This document shows positions 1 to 5,265 of a stretch of DNA of 5,343 nt, piece by piece (the first letter of the stretch is position 1; each line of letters starts with the position of its first letter). A model generated the notes under the pieces. That model was not told the DNA's origin. It saw nothing but the letters and a program-made list of their open reading frames with translations, and did not search any database. The translations under genes were made by a program, and so were the position numbers. Location of the stretch: positions 1-5,343 of the forward strand of contig CAMOWO010000062.1 in assembly GCA_946628525.1 (NCBI GenBank), in the 5' to 3' direction. The stretch comes from an uncultured Bacillota bacterium. Lineage in GTDB: Bacteria; Bacillota_A; Clostridia; Peptostreptococcales; Anaerovoracaceae.

Positions 1-1
1 C

Positions 2-442
2 GCGTCAAAGACCTTCAAACCGGAGGAAGTGAACGACATTCTGATTTCGAAGGGAAGCACACCGGTGGAGACCGGAGTGTCCATGCTGGAGATCATGAAA
101 AGACCGCAGATCTCGTACGATGATCTGGCACCGATCGACCCGGAGAGACCTTTGCTTTCAGAGCATCAGAAGACCATGATGGAAGTGCAGATCAAGTATG
201 AAGGATATATTGAGAAGCAGACGCGGAGAATCGACAAGTTCAAGAAACTGGAGGGGCGCAAGCTGGATCCGGACTTCGACTACAGCGTGATCGAAGGTCT
301 CAGGATCGAGGCGCGGCAGAAACTCAATGCCCTGAAGCCGCTGTCCATCGGGCAGGCTTCAAGGATCTCGGGCGTATCCCCGGCGGATATCAACGTGTTG
401 CTGATCTGGCTGGAGAAAGAAAAGAGAAAGAAGAATGGATAG
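2..442 (+). CDS. mnmG: MnmG (GidA), C-terminal part; gene truncated by the window start
   Basis: This is the 3' end of the FAD-dependent subunit of the MnmE-MnmG complex, which installs the carboxymethylaminomethyl group on the wobble uridine (U34) of certain tRNAs in the cytoplasm. The frame is open from base 2, giving 146 visible residues; a GTG at position 29 is an internal codon and not the start, because the preceding codons (SKTFKPEEVNDIL) continue the family sequence. Recognisable are the stretch KGSTPVETGVSMLEIMKRP and the C-terminal helical region ending LKPLSIGQASRISGVSP, the part known in the family to contact MnmE. The FAD-binding Rossmann region lies upstream of the window. The stop codon at 440-442 overlaps the rsmG start by 8 nt, so the two are probably cotranscribed and translationally coupled. 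The mnmG-rsmG-parA-parB order is common near the replication origin in Bacillota. Confidence 0.96.
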   Translation, partial: ASKTFKPEEVNDILISKGSTPVETGVSMLEIMKRPQISYDDLAPIDPERPLLSEHQKTMMEVQIKYEGYIEKQTRRIDKFKKLEGRKLDPDFDYSVIEGLRIEARQKLNALKPLSIGQASRISGVSPADINVLLIWLEKEKRKKNG

Positions 443-1142
443 ACTGCAGAATTTTTTCGATAGCTTAGGCATCGAATGGAACGAAGAGAAGAAGAGACAA
501 TTTGAAATATACATGGAAGGTATCCTGGAGTGGAACGAGAAGGTGAATCTGACGGCCATAACGGACAGAGATGATTTCATCGTGAAGCACTTCATGGATT
601 CTCTTGCCATTGCGGACAGCGAGGAAGTGGAAGATGCAGCAAGCATCATCGATGTGGGTTCCGGAGGAGGATTCCCCGGGGTGCCACTTGCCATTGCGTT
701 TCCTGGCAAAAAATTCCTTTTACTGGATTCCCTGGCTAAGCGCACGAAGATCATCGACGAACTCTGTGCGAAGGCCGGCATCACGAATGTGAAGACGGTC
801 CACGGCAGGGCAGAGGATCTGGGAAAAGATGGAAATTATAGGGAAAAGTTCGACCTCTGTGTTTCCAGAGCAGTGGCCAATATGAGCACGCTTGCGGAGT
901 ACTGCCTTCCATTCGTGAAGGTGGGCGGCACCTTCATCGCCTATAAGAGCGCGGGCTGTGAGGAGGAACTCGATGCAGCCCAGGAAGGGATCGAACGTCT
1001 GGGTGGAGAAATGTACGGTGTGTTTCTCAGCGAAGCGCCGGGCCTGTCACAGGATCACGTTCTCGTGTACACAGAAAAAATCAAAAACACCCCTTCGAAG
1101 TATCCGAGAAAAGCCGGAACCCCTTCCAAACAGCCACTTTGA
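435..1142 (+). CDS. rsmG: RsmG (GidB), 16S rRNA guanine-N7 methyltransferase
   Basis: RsmG uses S-adenosylmethionine to methylate N7 of the 16S rRNA guanosine equivalent to E. coli G527, in the 530 loop of the small subunit. The 235-residue length fits the family. Visible signatures are NLTAI (residues 38-42), KHFMDSL (51-57), the SAM-binding loop IDVGSGGGFPG (72-82), an SRAVA motif (144-148) and the typical basic tail KYPRKAGTPSKQPL (222-235). The ATG at 435 is chosen because it gives the family N-terminus (a helix beginning MDRLQNFFDSLGI) and because purine-rich sequence (about 412-430) lies before it; it overlaps the mnmG stop by 8 nt. In several bacteria loss of RsmG gives low-level streptomycin resistance (established for the family). 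The gene is followed by the parS-bearing terminator-like palindrome. Nothing appears broken. Confidence 0.97.
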   Translation: MDRLQNFFDSLGIEWNEEKKRQFEIYMEGILEWNEKVNLTAITDRDDFIVKHFMDSLAIADSEEVEDAASIIDVGSGGGFPGVPLAIAFPGKKFLLLDSLAKRTKIIDELCAKAGITNVKTVHGRAEDLGKDGNYREKFDLCVSRAVANMSTLAEYCLPFVKVGGTFIAYKSAGCEEELDAAQEGIERLGGEMYGVFLSEAPGLSQDHVLVYTEKIKNTPSKYPRKAGTPSKQPL

Positions 1143-1154
1143 GCCGTTTTATAG

Positions 1155-1189
1155 AGCAATGTTTCACGTGAAACATTGCTTTTTCTTTT
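1155..1189 (+). terminator. Probable intrinsic terminator of mnmG-rsmG, with parS as its stem
   Basis: Bases 1155-1180 are a perfect 26-bp palindrome centred between 1167 and 1168. As RNA it can form an 11-bp stem (AGCAATGTTTC with GAAACATTGCT) closed by an ACGU loop. The run TTTTTCTTTT (1180-1189) follows at once, as expected for a Rho-independent terminator. The stem is A/U-rich and so weaker than usual. It starts 12 nt after the rsmG stop and ends before the parA promoter, the right place to separate the two transcription units. The terminator role is inferred. Confidence 0.65.
1160..1175. promoter_or_regulatory. parS centromere site 1 (ParB binding)
   Basis: The sequence is TGTTTCACGTGAAACA, an exact match to the 16-bp consensus parS bound by Spo0J/ParB. 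ParB loads here as a CTP-dependent clamp and slides on neighbouring DNA; ParA and SMC/condensin then act on the complex. The site lies between rsmG and the parA promoter, 107 bp from the palindrome centre to its cognate parA start, so ParB bound or spreading from it could also affect parAB transcription. Confidence 0.96.
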
Positions 1190-1198
1190 ATTTATACG

Positions 1199-1227
1199 TG
1201 GAAATATCTTCGCGCGTATATTATAAT
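1199..1227 (+). promoter_or_regulatory. Candidate sigma-A promoter for parA-parB
   Basis: A perfect -10 box TATAAT (1222-1227) lies 17 bp downstream of TGGAAA (1199-1204), which matches four of six bases of the TTGACA consensus. Transcription would begin near 1234, about 33 nt before the parA start codon. It lies immediately after the parS/terminator palindrome, about 24 bp from the end of parS, close enough for ParB to interfere with RNA polymerase. Confidence 0.6.
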
Positions 1228-1255
1228 TGATGAAGAGAATAAAAGGTTAAATCAT

Positions 1256-1261
1256 AGGAGG
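1256..1261 (+). promoter_or_regulatory. Ribosome binding site that sets the GTG start of parA
   Basis: AGGAGG, a full Shine-Dalgarno core, stands 5 nt before GTG 1267. This supports the GTG start, which also gives the usual ParA N-terminus (MGKAIAIFNQKGGVGKTT). Confidence 0.85.
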
Positions 1262-1266
1262 CTAAA

Positions 1267-2037
1267 GTGGGAAAAGCAATAGCTATATTCAATCAAAAGG
1301 GTGGTGTCGGTAAGACCACCACGAATATCAATCTGGCAGCATGTCTTGCGCTCAAGGGCAAACGCATACTGCTTATTGATATTGATCCTCAAGGAAACAC
1401 TACCAGTGGGGTAGGGATCCCGAAGAGAGGTCTTGAGGTTACTACACATGAAATATTAGTGGATGAGCAGTATGACCCGGAGGAAGCTATTATTTCCACA
1501 GACATTCCTAATCTTGACATCATGCCGGCAAGTGTGCAGCTTGCCGGTGCAGAGGTGGAACTGATCAAGATCAGAGGCAGGGAAAAGAGACTGAAGCATG
1601 CGATAGACAGGATCAAGGCCGGGTATGACTACATATTCATCGACTGCCCGCCGTCCCTTGGACTTCTGACCATCAACTCGCTTACGGCAGTTGATTCCGT
1701 TCTCATCCCGATCCAGTGTGAATTCTATGCACTGGAAGGTGTGAGCCAGCTCATGAGCACCATCGAGCTGGTCAGAAAAAACAGTAACCCGGATCTTCAG
1801 ATAGAAGGCGTCATCCTCAGCATGTTTGACGGAAGGACGAATCTGTCTGCGCAGGTAGTAGAAGAGGTAAAGAAGTACTTCAAAGAGAAAGTGTACACCA
1901 CGGTTATACCTCGTAATGTAAGGCTTGCCGAGGCGCCGAGCCACGGGATGCCGGTCATCCAGTATGACCCGAGATCCACAGGAGCGAGAGCCTACATGGA
2001 ATTCGCGGACGAATTCCTGGCAAGTGAGGGGGAATAA
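1267..2037 (+). CDS. parA: ParA (Soj), chromosome-partitioning Walker-type ATPase
   Basis: ParA is an ATPase that dimerises on ATP, binds the nucleoid non-specifically and is released by ParB-stimulated hydrolysis, helping to segregate origins; in Bacillus, Soj also modulates DnaA. At 256 residues it has the size of the short chromosomal (Soj-like) class, without an N-terminal DNA-binding extension. Motifs seen: deviant Walker A KGGVGKTT (11-18, with the signature lysine K11 and catalytic-loop K16), A' motif LLIDIDPQGN (35-44), Walker B YIFIDCPPSLG (122-132, D126) and the conserved VRLAEAPSHG (218-227). The GTG start follows an AGGAGG site. parB starts one nucleotide after the parA stop, so they form an operon. 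The flanking parS sites make this a chromosomal module and not a plasmid one. MinD is excluded by the DPQGN motif, the lack of a C-terminal amphipathic membrane helix and the parB neighbour. Confidence 0.97.
   Translation: MGKAIAIFNQKGGVGKTTTNINLAACLALKGKRILLIDIDPQGNTTSGVGIPKRGLEVTTHEILVDEQYDPEEAIISTDIPNLDIMPASVQLAGAEVELIKIRGREKRLKHAIDRIKAGYDYIFIDCPPSLGLLTINSLTAVDSVLIPIQCEFYALEGVSQLMSTIELVRKNSNPDLQIEGVILSMFDGRTNLSAQVVEEVKKYFKEKVYTTVIPRNVRLAEAPSHGMPVIQYDPRSTGARAYMEFADEFLASEGE
2027..2032 (+). promoter_or_regulatory. Ribosome binding site that sets the parB start
   Basis: AGGGGG lies inside the last parA codons, 6 nt before ATG 2039. The reading frame is open upstream to at least 1925 within parA, but those 38 codons encode an arginine- and serine-rich non-family sequence, so ATG 2039 is the true start. 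Confidence 0.8.
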
Positions 2038-2038
2038 C

Positions 2039-2938
2039 ATGGCGAAAAAGGCGAGAGGGCTGGGAAGAGGTCTGGAAGCTCTCTTTGGAGATATGGAAGT
2101 GAGTGTTCCTGCGCAGCAGGCACCAGCAGAAAGTAGTGAAACAGAAAACATTCCGGGCGGTGAAGGCGTATCATACATCGACATCAATGATATCAAGCCG
2201 AATGAGAATCAGCCCCGGAAATCTTTTGATGAAGAAAAACTGGAGGAGCTCGCCTCATCCATCAGAGAGCACGGACTCATCCAGCCGATCGTTGTAAGGC
2301 GGTCCTCTTCAGGATTTGAGATCGTCGCAGGGGAGCGCAGATGGCGTGCGGCCAGAAAAGCATCCATGAAGGAGATTCCTGCGCTGATCAGAGAACTCAG
2401 TGATGAAGAGAACATGCTTCTGTCCATCATCGAGAATATGCAGAGGGAGGATCTGGACCCGATCGAAGAAGCAGAGGGGATCAACCAGATGATCCTCAAG
2501 TACGGCATGAACCAGGAGCAGGTATCTGCCAGCCTGGGAAAATCAAGGCCGTATATTTCGAACCAGCTACGTCTTCTCAAATTACCGGAGTCCATCCGGT
2601 CCATGGTGAGCAGAGGCGAACTTTCCTCGGGTCATGTGAGAGCGCTTATCAACATTACGGATGAGGACAAGCAGATCTCCATCGCAAGGCGCGCCGTAGA
2701 AGAGGGGCTCAGTGTCCGGCAGGTAGAAGCTCTCGCAAAGGGTGTCAAGTCCGCGAAGAAGAAGCCGTCGAGAACGAGAAAGAGCGCTGATATCAAGAAG
2801 GTGGAAGAAGATCTCCGTCAGGTGTTGGGATCAAAAGTAAACCTTTCGCACAAAGGAAAGAAAGGCAAGATCGAGATCGAATACTACAGCAAAGACGAAC
2901 TTGAGAGACTGATAGAACTGTTGAAATCACTGGGATAG
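2039..2938 (+). CDS. parB: ParB (Spo0J), CTP-dependent DNA clamp that binds parS
   Basis: ParB recognises parS, hydrolyses CTP and slides as a clamp to build the partition complex that ParA moves and that recruits SMC. The 299-residue product has all family parts: an N-terminal basic ParA-activating peptide (AKKARGLGRGLEALFG, 2-17); an acidic or polar linker (about 20-44); the N-terminal CTPase domain with GERRWR (98-103) and ENMQRED (132-138), both lining the CTP pocket in the family; a helix-turn-helix for parS recognition (about 158-181, ending SRPYISNQLRLLKLP); a lysine/arginine-rich linker (about 237-255); and a C-terminal dimerisation domain (about 255-299). It shares an operon with parA and has one parS on each side of the pair. 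A Noc paralogue is less likely: Noc lacks an adjacent parA and binds a site that differs from this parS in the central positions. Confidence 0.97.
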   Translation: MAKKARGLGRGLEALFGDMEVSVPAQQAPAESSETENIPGGEGVSYIDINDIKPNENQPRKSFDEEKLEELASSIREHGLIQPIVVRRSSSGFEIVAGERRWRAARKASMKEIPALIRELSDEENMLLSIIENMQREDLDPIEEAEGINQMILKYGMNQEQVSASLGKSRPYISNQLRLLKLPESIRSMVSRGELSSGHVRALINITDEDKQISIARRAVEEGLSVRQVEALAKGVKSAKKKPSRTRKSADIKKVEEDLRQVLGSKVNLSHKGKKGKIEIEYYSKDELERLIELLKSLG

Positions 2939-2945
2939 GAAGAAT

Positions 2946-2961
2946 TGTTTCACGTGAAACA
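2946..2961. promoter_or_regulatory. parS centromere site 2 (ParB binding), between parB and the SprT-like gene
   Basis: A second exact TGTTTCACGTGAAACA, within an 18-bp palindrome (2945-2962). It starts 7 nt after the parB stop and ends 2 nt before the GGG of the next gene's likely Shine-Dalgarno sequence (AAAGGG, 2961-2966). In RNA it could form a 7-bp stem with an ACGU loop right beside that site. There is no T-run, so it is not a terminator. Together the two sites bracket parAB, 1786 bp apart. Confidence 0.96.
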
Positions 2962-2975
2962 AAGGGCATATCATC

Positions 2976-3485
2976 ATGATTGACCAGAAGGAACTGAACA
3001 GCATATTAAAAGAAGTTATCAGAGAGGCACAGGAAATCGATATTCCTGTGCCTCGTAATATCGACCCGGTACTCCGTGTCAATAAGAGACCGAAGAAACG
3101 CTTCGGATGCTGCAAACTGGAGAATGGAATCTTCCATTTAGAGATCAGCAGCTTTATTCTCGTGTGCGAAACATCCCGCATAAGGAATGTCATCGCCCAT
3201 GAGGTCCTTCACACGTGCAGAGGATGCAATAACCATGGTAAAATATGGAAACAATATGCAGCGATGATGAACAGAGCCTACGGCTACACCATCAAAAGCA
3301 CTTCCTCCTTTGCCGAAATGGGTCTTCCTGAGCCGGAGCCGGCCGGTGACCGGATCCGCTACGTCATGAAGTGTACGAAATGCGGCAGAGAATACCCGAG
3401 GCAGCGGTTCACCTGCGTCATGAAAAAGATCAACGCCTACCGCTGCAACTGCGGAGGAAGGCTGGAAGTATATAAGGTACGCTAA
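2976..3485 (+). CDS. SprT-like zinc metalloprotease-fold protein with C-terminal zinc ribbon
   Basis: The 169-residue product has the SprT-like arrangement. A zincin helix carries HEVLH (residues 75-79, with catalytic E76) and the third ligand lies in the CNNHGKIWK segment (H87). A C-terminal zinc ribbon follows, with C133/C136 (CTKCGREYP) and C157/C159 (RCNCGG); C147 may help or may be free. In eukaryotic SPRTN/Wss1 relatives this fold degrades DNA-protein crosslinks; the bacterial members are mostly uncharacterised, so protease activity is inferred from intact motifs. No signal peptide or membrane segment is visible, suggesting a cytoplasmic protein. The ATG at 2976 follows a weak AAAGGG site 9 nt upstream. 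It lies 37 nt after parB with no promoter or terminator seen between, so it probably shares the parAB transcript. The second ribbon pair is C-x-C instead of the common C-x2-C. Confidence 0.85.
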   Translation: MIDQKELNSILKEVIREAQEIDIPVPRNIDPVLRVNKRPKKRFGCCKLENGIFHLEISSFILVCETSRIRNVIAHEVLHTCRGCNNHGKIWKQYAAMMNRAYGYTIKSTSSFAEMGLPEPEPAGDRIRYVMKCTKCGREYPRQRFTCVMKKINAYRCNCGGRLEVYKVR

Positions 3486-3524
3486 AGCAATTATTAATAG
3501 TGATTCAAAAATGAATAGAACACG

Positions 3525-3553
3525 TTGACTTTGATATATATTTCTTGTATATT
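3525..3553 (+). promoter_or_regulatory. Strong sigma-A-type promoter for the NhaC-family gene
   Basis: TTGACT (3525-3530, five of six consensus bases) and TATATT (3548-3553, five of six) are 17 bp apart, in an A/T-rich setting that begins about 40 nt after the SprT-like gene. Transcription would start near 3560, giving a leader of about 85 nt. Confidence 0.72.
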
Positions 3554-3561
3554 GAGCCTGC

Positions 3562-3612
3562 AGCAAGTGCATCTCCCCTTGACCGGGAAATGAGGCGGCA
3601 CTTGCTCTTTTT
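3562..3612 (+). terminator. Terminator-like hairpin in the leader of the NhaC-family gene (possible attenuator)
   Basis: Arms AGCAAGTGC (3562-3570) and GCACTTGCT (3598-3606) pair perfectly over 9 bp and are followed by C and TTTTT (3608-3612), the form of an intrinsic terminator. The 27-nt loop can fold further: bases 3570-3577 pair with 3585-3592 around a 7-nt loop, with one C/A mismatch. Because the hairpin lies between the promoter and the start codon, it would affect new transcripts of the antiporter as well as any readthrough from the SprT-like gene. It may be a conditional attenuator or just the upstream unit's terminator. I do not recognise a known riboswitch class. Confidence 0.6.
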
Positions 3613-3644
3613 ATGGAAAGGAACATGTAAAGGAGAACAGAAGA

Positions 3645-4994
3645 ATGGCGCTTATTGGGGCATTCGCATGCTTTATCGCAGCAATGATCCTATGTCTTGC
3701 TATGGGAAAAACGATCGTCATAGCATTAGGTATCGGCTTCATTGCATTCACAGCTGCAGGAAAAGCGAAAGGTCACAAAGTAGGGGATATACTGCTCATG
3801 GCATGGGGCAGCATCAAAGATACGGTGATCGTGGTGGAAATATGGCTGATGATCGGCCTGCTCACAGGGCTTTGGAGGGCATCCGGGACTATAACGTATT
3901 TCGTGTACTATGGTGTGCTGTTCATCAAACCGCCGGTCTTTATCATCATGGCCTTCGTGATGTGCTGCGTGCTTTCGTATGTTTTGGGAACATCCTTTGC
4001 GGTATCCGGCACCCTGGGCGTGATGCTCATGGCACTGGCGGGAAGCGCCGGCGTAGATCCTTTGCTGACGGCGGGAGCCATCATGTCCGGCATATACTTT
4101 GGGGATAGGTGCTCGCCGGCATCATCCAGCGCGATCCTGGTGGCGAACATCACCGATACGGACCTGATGACGAACGTCAAAGGCATGTTCATTACCGGGG
4201 CCTTGCCGGTGATCGTGACGCTGGTAATATATGGCATTCTCTCCTTCCAAAACCCGATGAATACGGTGGACAAAGAGATCATGGACGCTCTTTCGGGGGA
4301 CTTCGTCCTCTCACCGTGGACGCTCCTTCCGGTGGCGTTCATCGTCATCCTGCCGATCCTGCGCTTTGACATAAGGTGGGCCTTCATCGGCGGGATCCTG
4401 AGCAGCGCCGTGATCGCCGTGCTCTGCCAGAACATTTCCGTCATGGAGTGCATCGGTTTCGCGATAAAAGGTTTCACACCGTCCAGCCCGATATTAAAGG
4501 ATATCCTTTCGGGGGGCGGACTTCTGGAAATGCTGGAGTCCTGCGTCATCGTGACGCTCGCATGTTCCTATTCCGGGATCTTCTCCGGTACGGATATGCT
4601 CCGGGACATCCAGGACTACCTCGAAAAAATGATGAGCAAAACAGGAAAGTTCATGGTAACGCTGATCGTGTCGCTGGTGACGTGCGGCGTTTTCTGCAGC
4701 CAGACCATCGCGGCCATGCTTTGCAACGACCTGATGAGAAAGCCATACGAAAATGCAGGTGGCGACAAATACGAGCTAGCCATGGACATAGAGAACTCGG
4801 CCATCATGGTCTGCGCCCTGTTCCCATGGTGCATCGCGGCTTCCGTTCCGATCACCATGCTCGGTGTCAGCAGCAAATGCATCTTCTACGCATTCCTGCT
4901 GTATCTGGTACCGTTTTTCTATATCGTGACAAAAGGGCGGTGGTATAAAGATAAAGGTCAGGAAGATGGTGGCGATGCTAGACGCGGCGACTGA
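3645..4994 (+). CDS. NhaC-family membrane antiporter (Na+/H+ antiporter-like)
   Basis: This 449-residue integral membrane protein belongs by sequence to the NhaC group of the ion transporter superfamily, whose members exchange Na+ for H+ or couple Na+/H+ to organic-acid exchange. Alternating hydrophobic segments, roughly ten or more, cover residues 1-430. Family-type motifs are GTSFAVSGTLGV (115-126), GDRCSPASSSAIL (153-165, the counterpart of the GD-x-x-SP loop), DTD (171-173), and a late ENSAIMVCALFPW stretch (383-395) within a hydrophobic region. The substrate cannot be set from sequence; the serine-rich loop after GDRCSP differs from classical NhaC, so a substrate other than Na+ alone is possible. 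The ATG at 3645 has AAAGGAG (3629-3635) 9 nt before it. The gene has its own promoter and leader hairpin. The final 12 residues (438-449, GQEDGGDARRGD) and the stop are encoded within the palindromic repeat that begins at 4956, so the cytoplasmic tail appears to be repeat-derived. Confidence 0.9.
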   Translation: MALIGAFACFIAAMILCLAMGKTIVIALGIGFIAFTAAGKAKGHKVGDILLMAWGSIKDTVIVVEIWLMIGLLTGLWRASGTITYFVYYGVLFIKPPVFIIMAFVMCCVLSYVLGTSFAVSGTLGVMLMALAGSAGVDPLLTAGAIMSGIYFGDRCSPASSSAILVANITDTDLMTNVKGMFITGALPVIVTLVIYGILSFQNPMNTVDKEIMDALSGDFVLSPWTLLPVAFIVILPILRFDIRWAFIGGILSSAVIAVLCQNISVMECIGFAIKGFTPSSPILKDILSGGGLLEMLESCVIVTLACSYSGIFSGTDMLRDIQDYLEKMMSKTGKFMVTLIVSLVTCGVFCSQTIAAMLCNDLMRKPYENAGGDKYELAMDIENSAIMVCALFPWCIAASVPITMLGVSSKCIFYAFLLYLVPFFYIVTKGRWYKDKGQEDGGDARRGD

Positions 4995-5238
4995 TGATCA
5001 CCACGGTTTGCTCGCAGAGAATAACAGAAGAGTCACCACGTGCTGAAGCACTGTGACTCTAGTATAAAATCTGCGCGCCAAATCGCAGATTTGGGCAGAT
5101 TACTACGAACCCCAGAGAAACTCGCCTTGATGCCTTGCCAGGCTCAGACAGTCTCTGGGGTTTGTCGATTCTCTACGCTCGCTTCACCTGTGATCGGACA
5201 GTCCCCGCGAAAACCGCTCGCCACCATCTTCCTGCACC
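4956..5238. repeat. Long imperfect inverted repeat (palindromic element), interrupted in its left arm
   Basis: The left arm (4956-5022 continuing at 5106-5118) and the right arm (5152-5238) pair in blocks: 4956-4958 with 5236-5238; CAGGAAGATGGTGGCGA (4959-4975) with 5218-5234, 17 bp perfect; 4983-4993 with 5199-5209, 10 of 11; GATCAC (4996-5001) with 5190-5195; 5005-5007 with 5186-5188; AGAGAAT (5016-5022) with 5168-5174; CGA (5106-5108) with 5165-5167; ACCCCAGAGA (5109-5118) with 5152-5161. That is about 59 pairs around a 33-nt loop (5119-5151). Without the inserted 5023-5105 the unit is 200 bp. It encodes no obvious protein. It may be a MITE- or REP-like mobile repeat or a structured RNA; the family is not recognised. 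Its left end lies inside the antiporter gene. Confidence 0.8.
5023..5105. other. 83-bp segment splitting the left arm of the palindromic element, with two hairpins
   Basis: Comparison with the second copy shows that bases 5022 and 5106 correspond to adjacent bases there (5317 and 5318), so this segment is extra. The right arm's TCGATTCTCT also pairs across the join. It contains two inverted repeats: AGAGTCAC (5029-5036) with GTGACTCT (5053-5060), enclosing GTGC/GCAC with a TGAA loop; and AAATCTGCG (5067-5075) with CGCAGATTT (5084-5092) around an 8-nt loop. Neither is followed by a T-run on the + strand. I see no target-site duplication and no coding content of its own. Insertion here and deletion from the other copy are both possible, but pairing across the join favours insertion. 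Confidence 0.65.
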
Positions 5239-5265
5239 AAGCGTACTGTAACTTGGAAAAGGAAC

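Noticed and set aside
1925..2038. N-terminal extension of parB
   Set aside because: The frame is open upstream but overlaps parA, encodes a non-family sequence, and ATG 2039 has its own ribosome binding site and the conserved ParB N-terminus.
456..2196. Minus-strand reading frames opposite rsmG, parA and parB
   Set aside because: All lie opposite strongly conserved genes, lack ribosome binding sites and show no family motifs.
3505..3518. Small hairpin after the SprT-like gene as its terminator
   Set aside because: ATTCA and TGAAT can form only a 5-bp A/T-rich stem around AAAA, with no following T-run.
3613..3630. Five-codon leader peptide (MERNM) ending at the antiporter ribosome binding site
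   Set aside because: Only the terminator T-run lies before its ATG, so it has no plausible ribosome binding site, and its codons show no regulatory run of one amino acid.
3545..4108. 187-codon + strand frame overlapping the antiporter
   Set aside because: It begins within the promoter, has no ribosome binding site, and its translation is arginine/histidine-rich, typical of an out-of-frame shadow of a membrane-protein gene.
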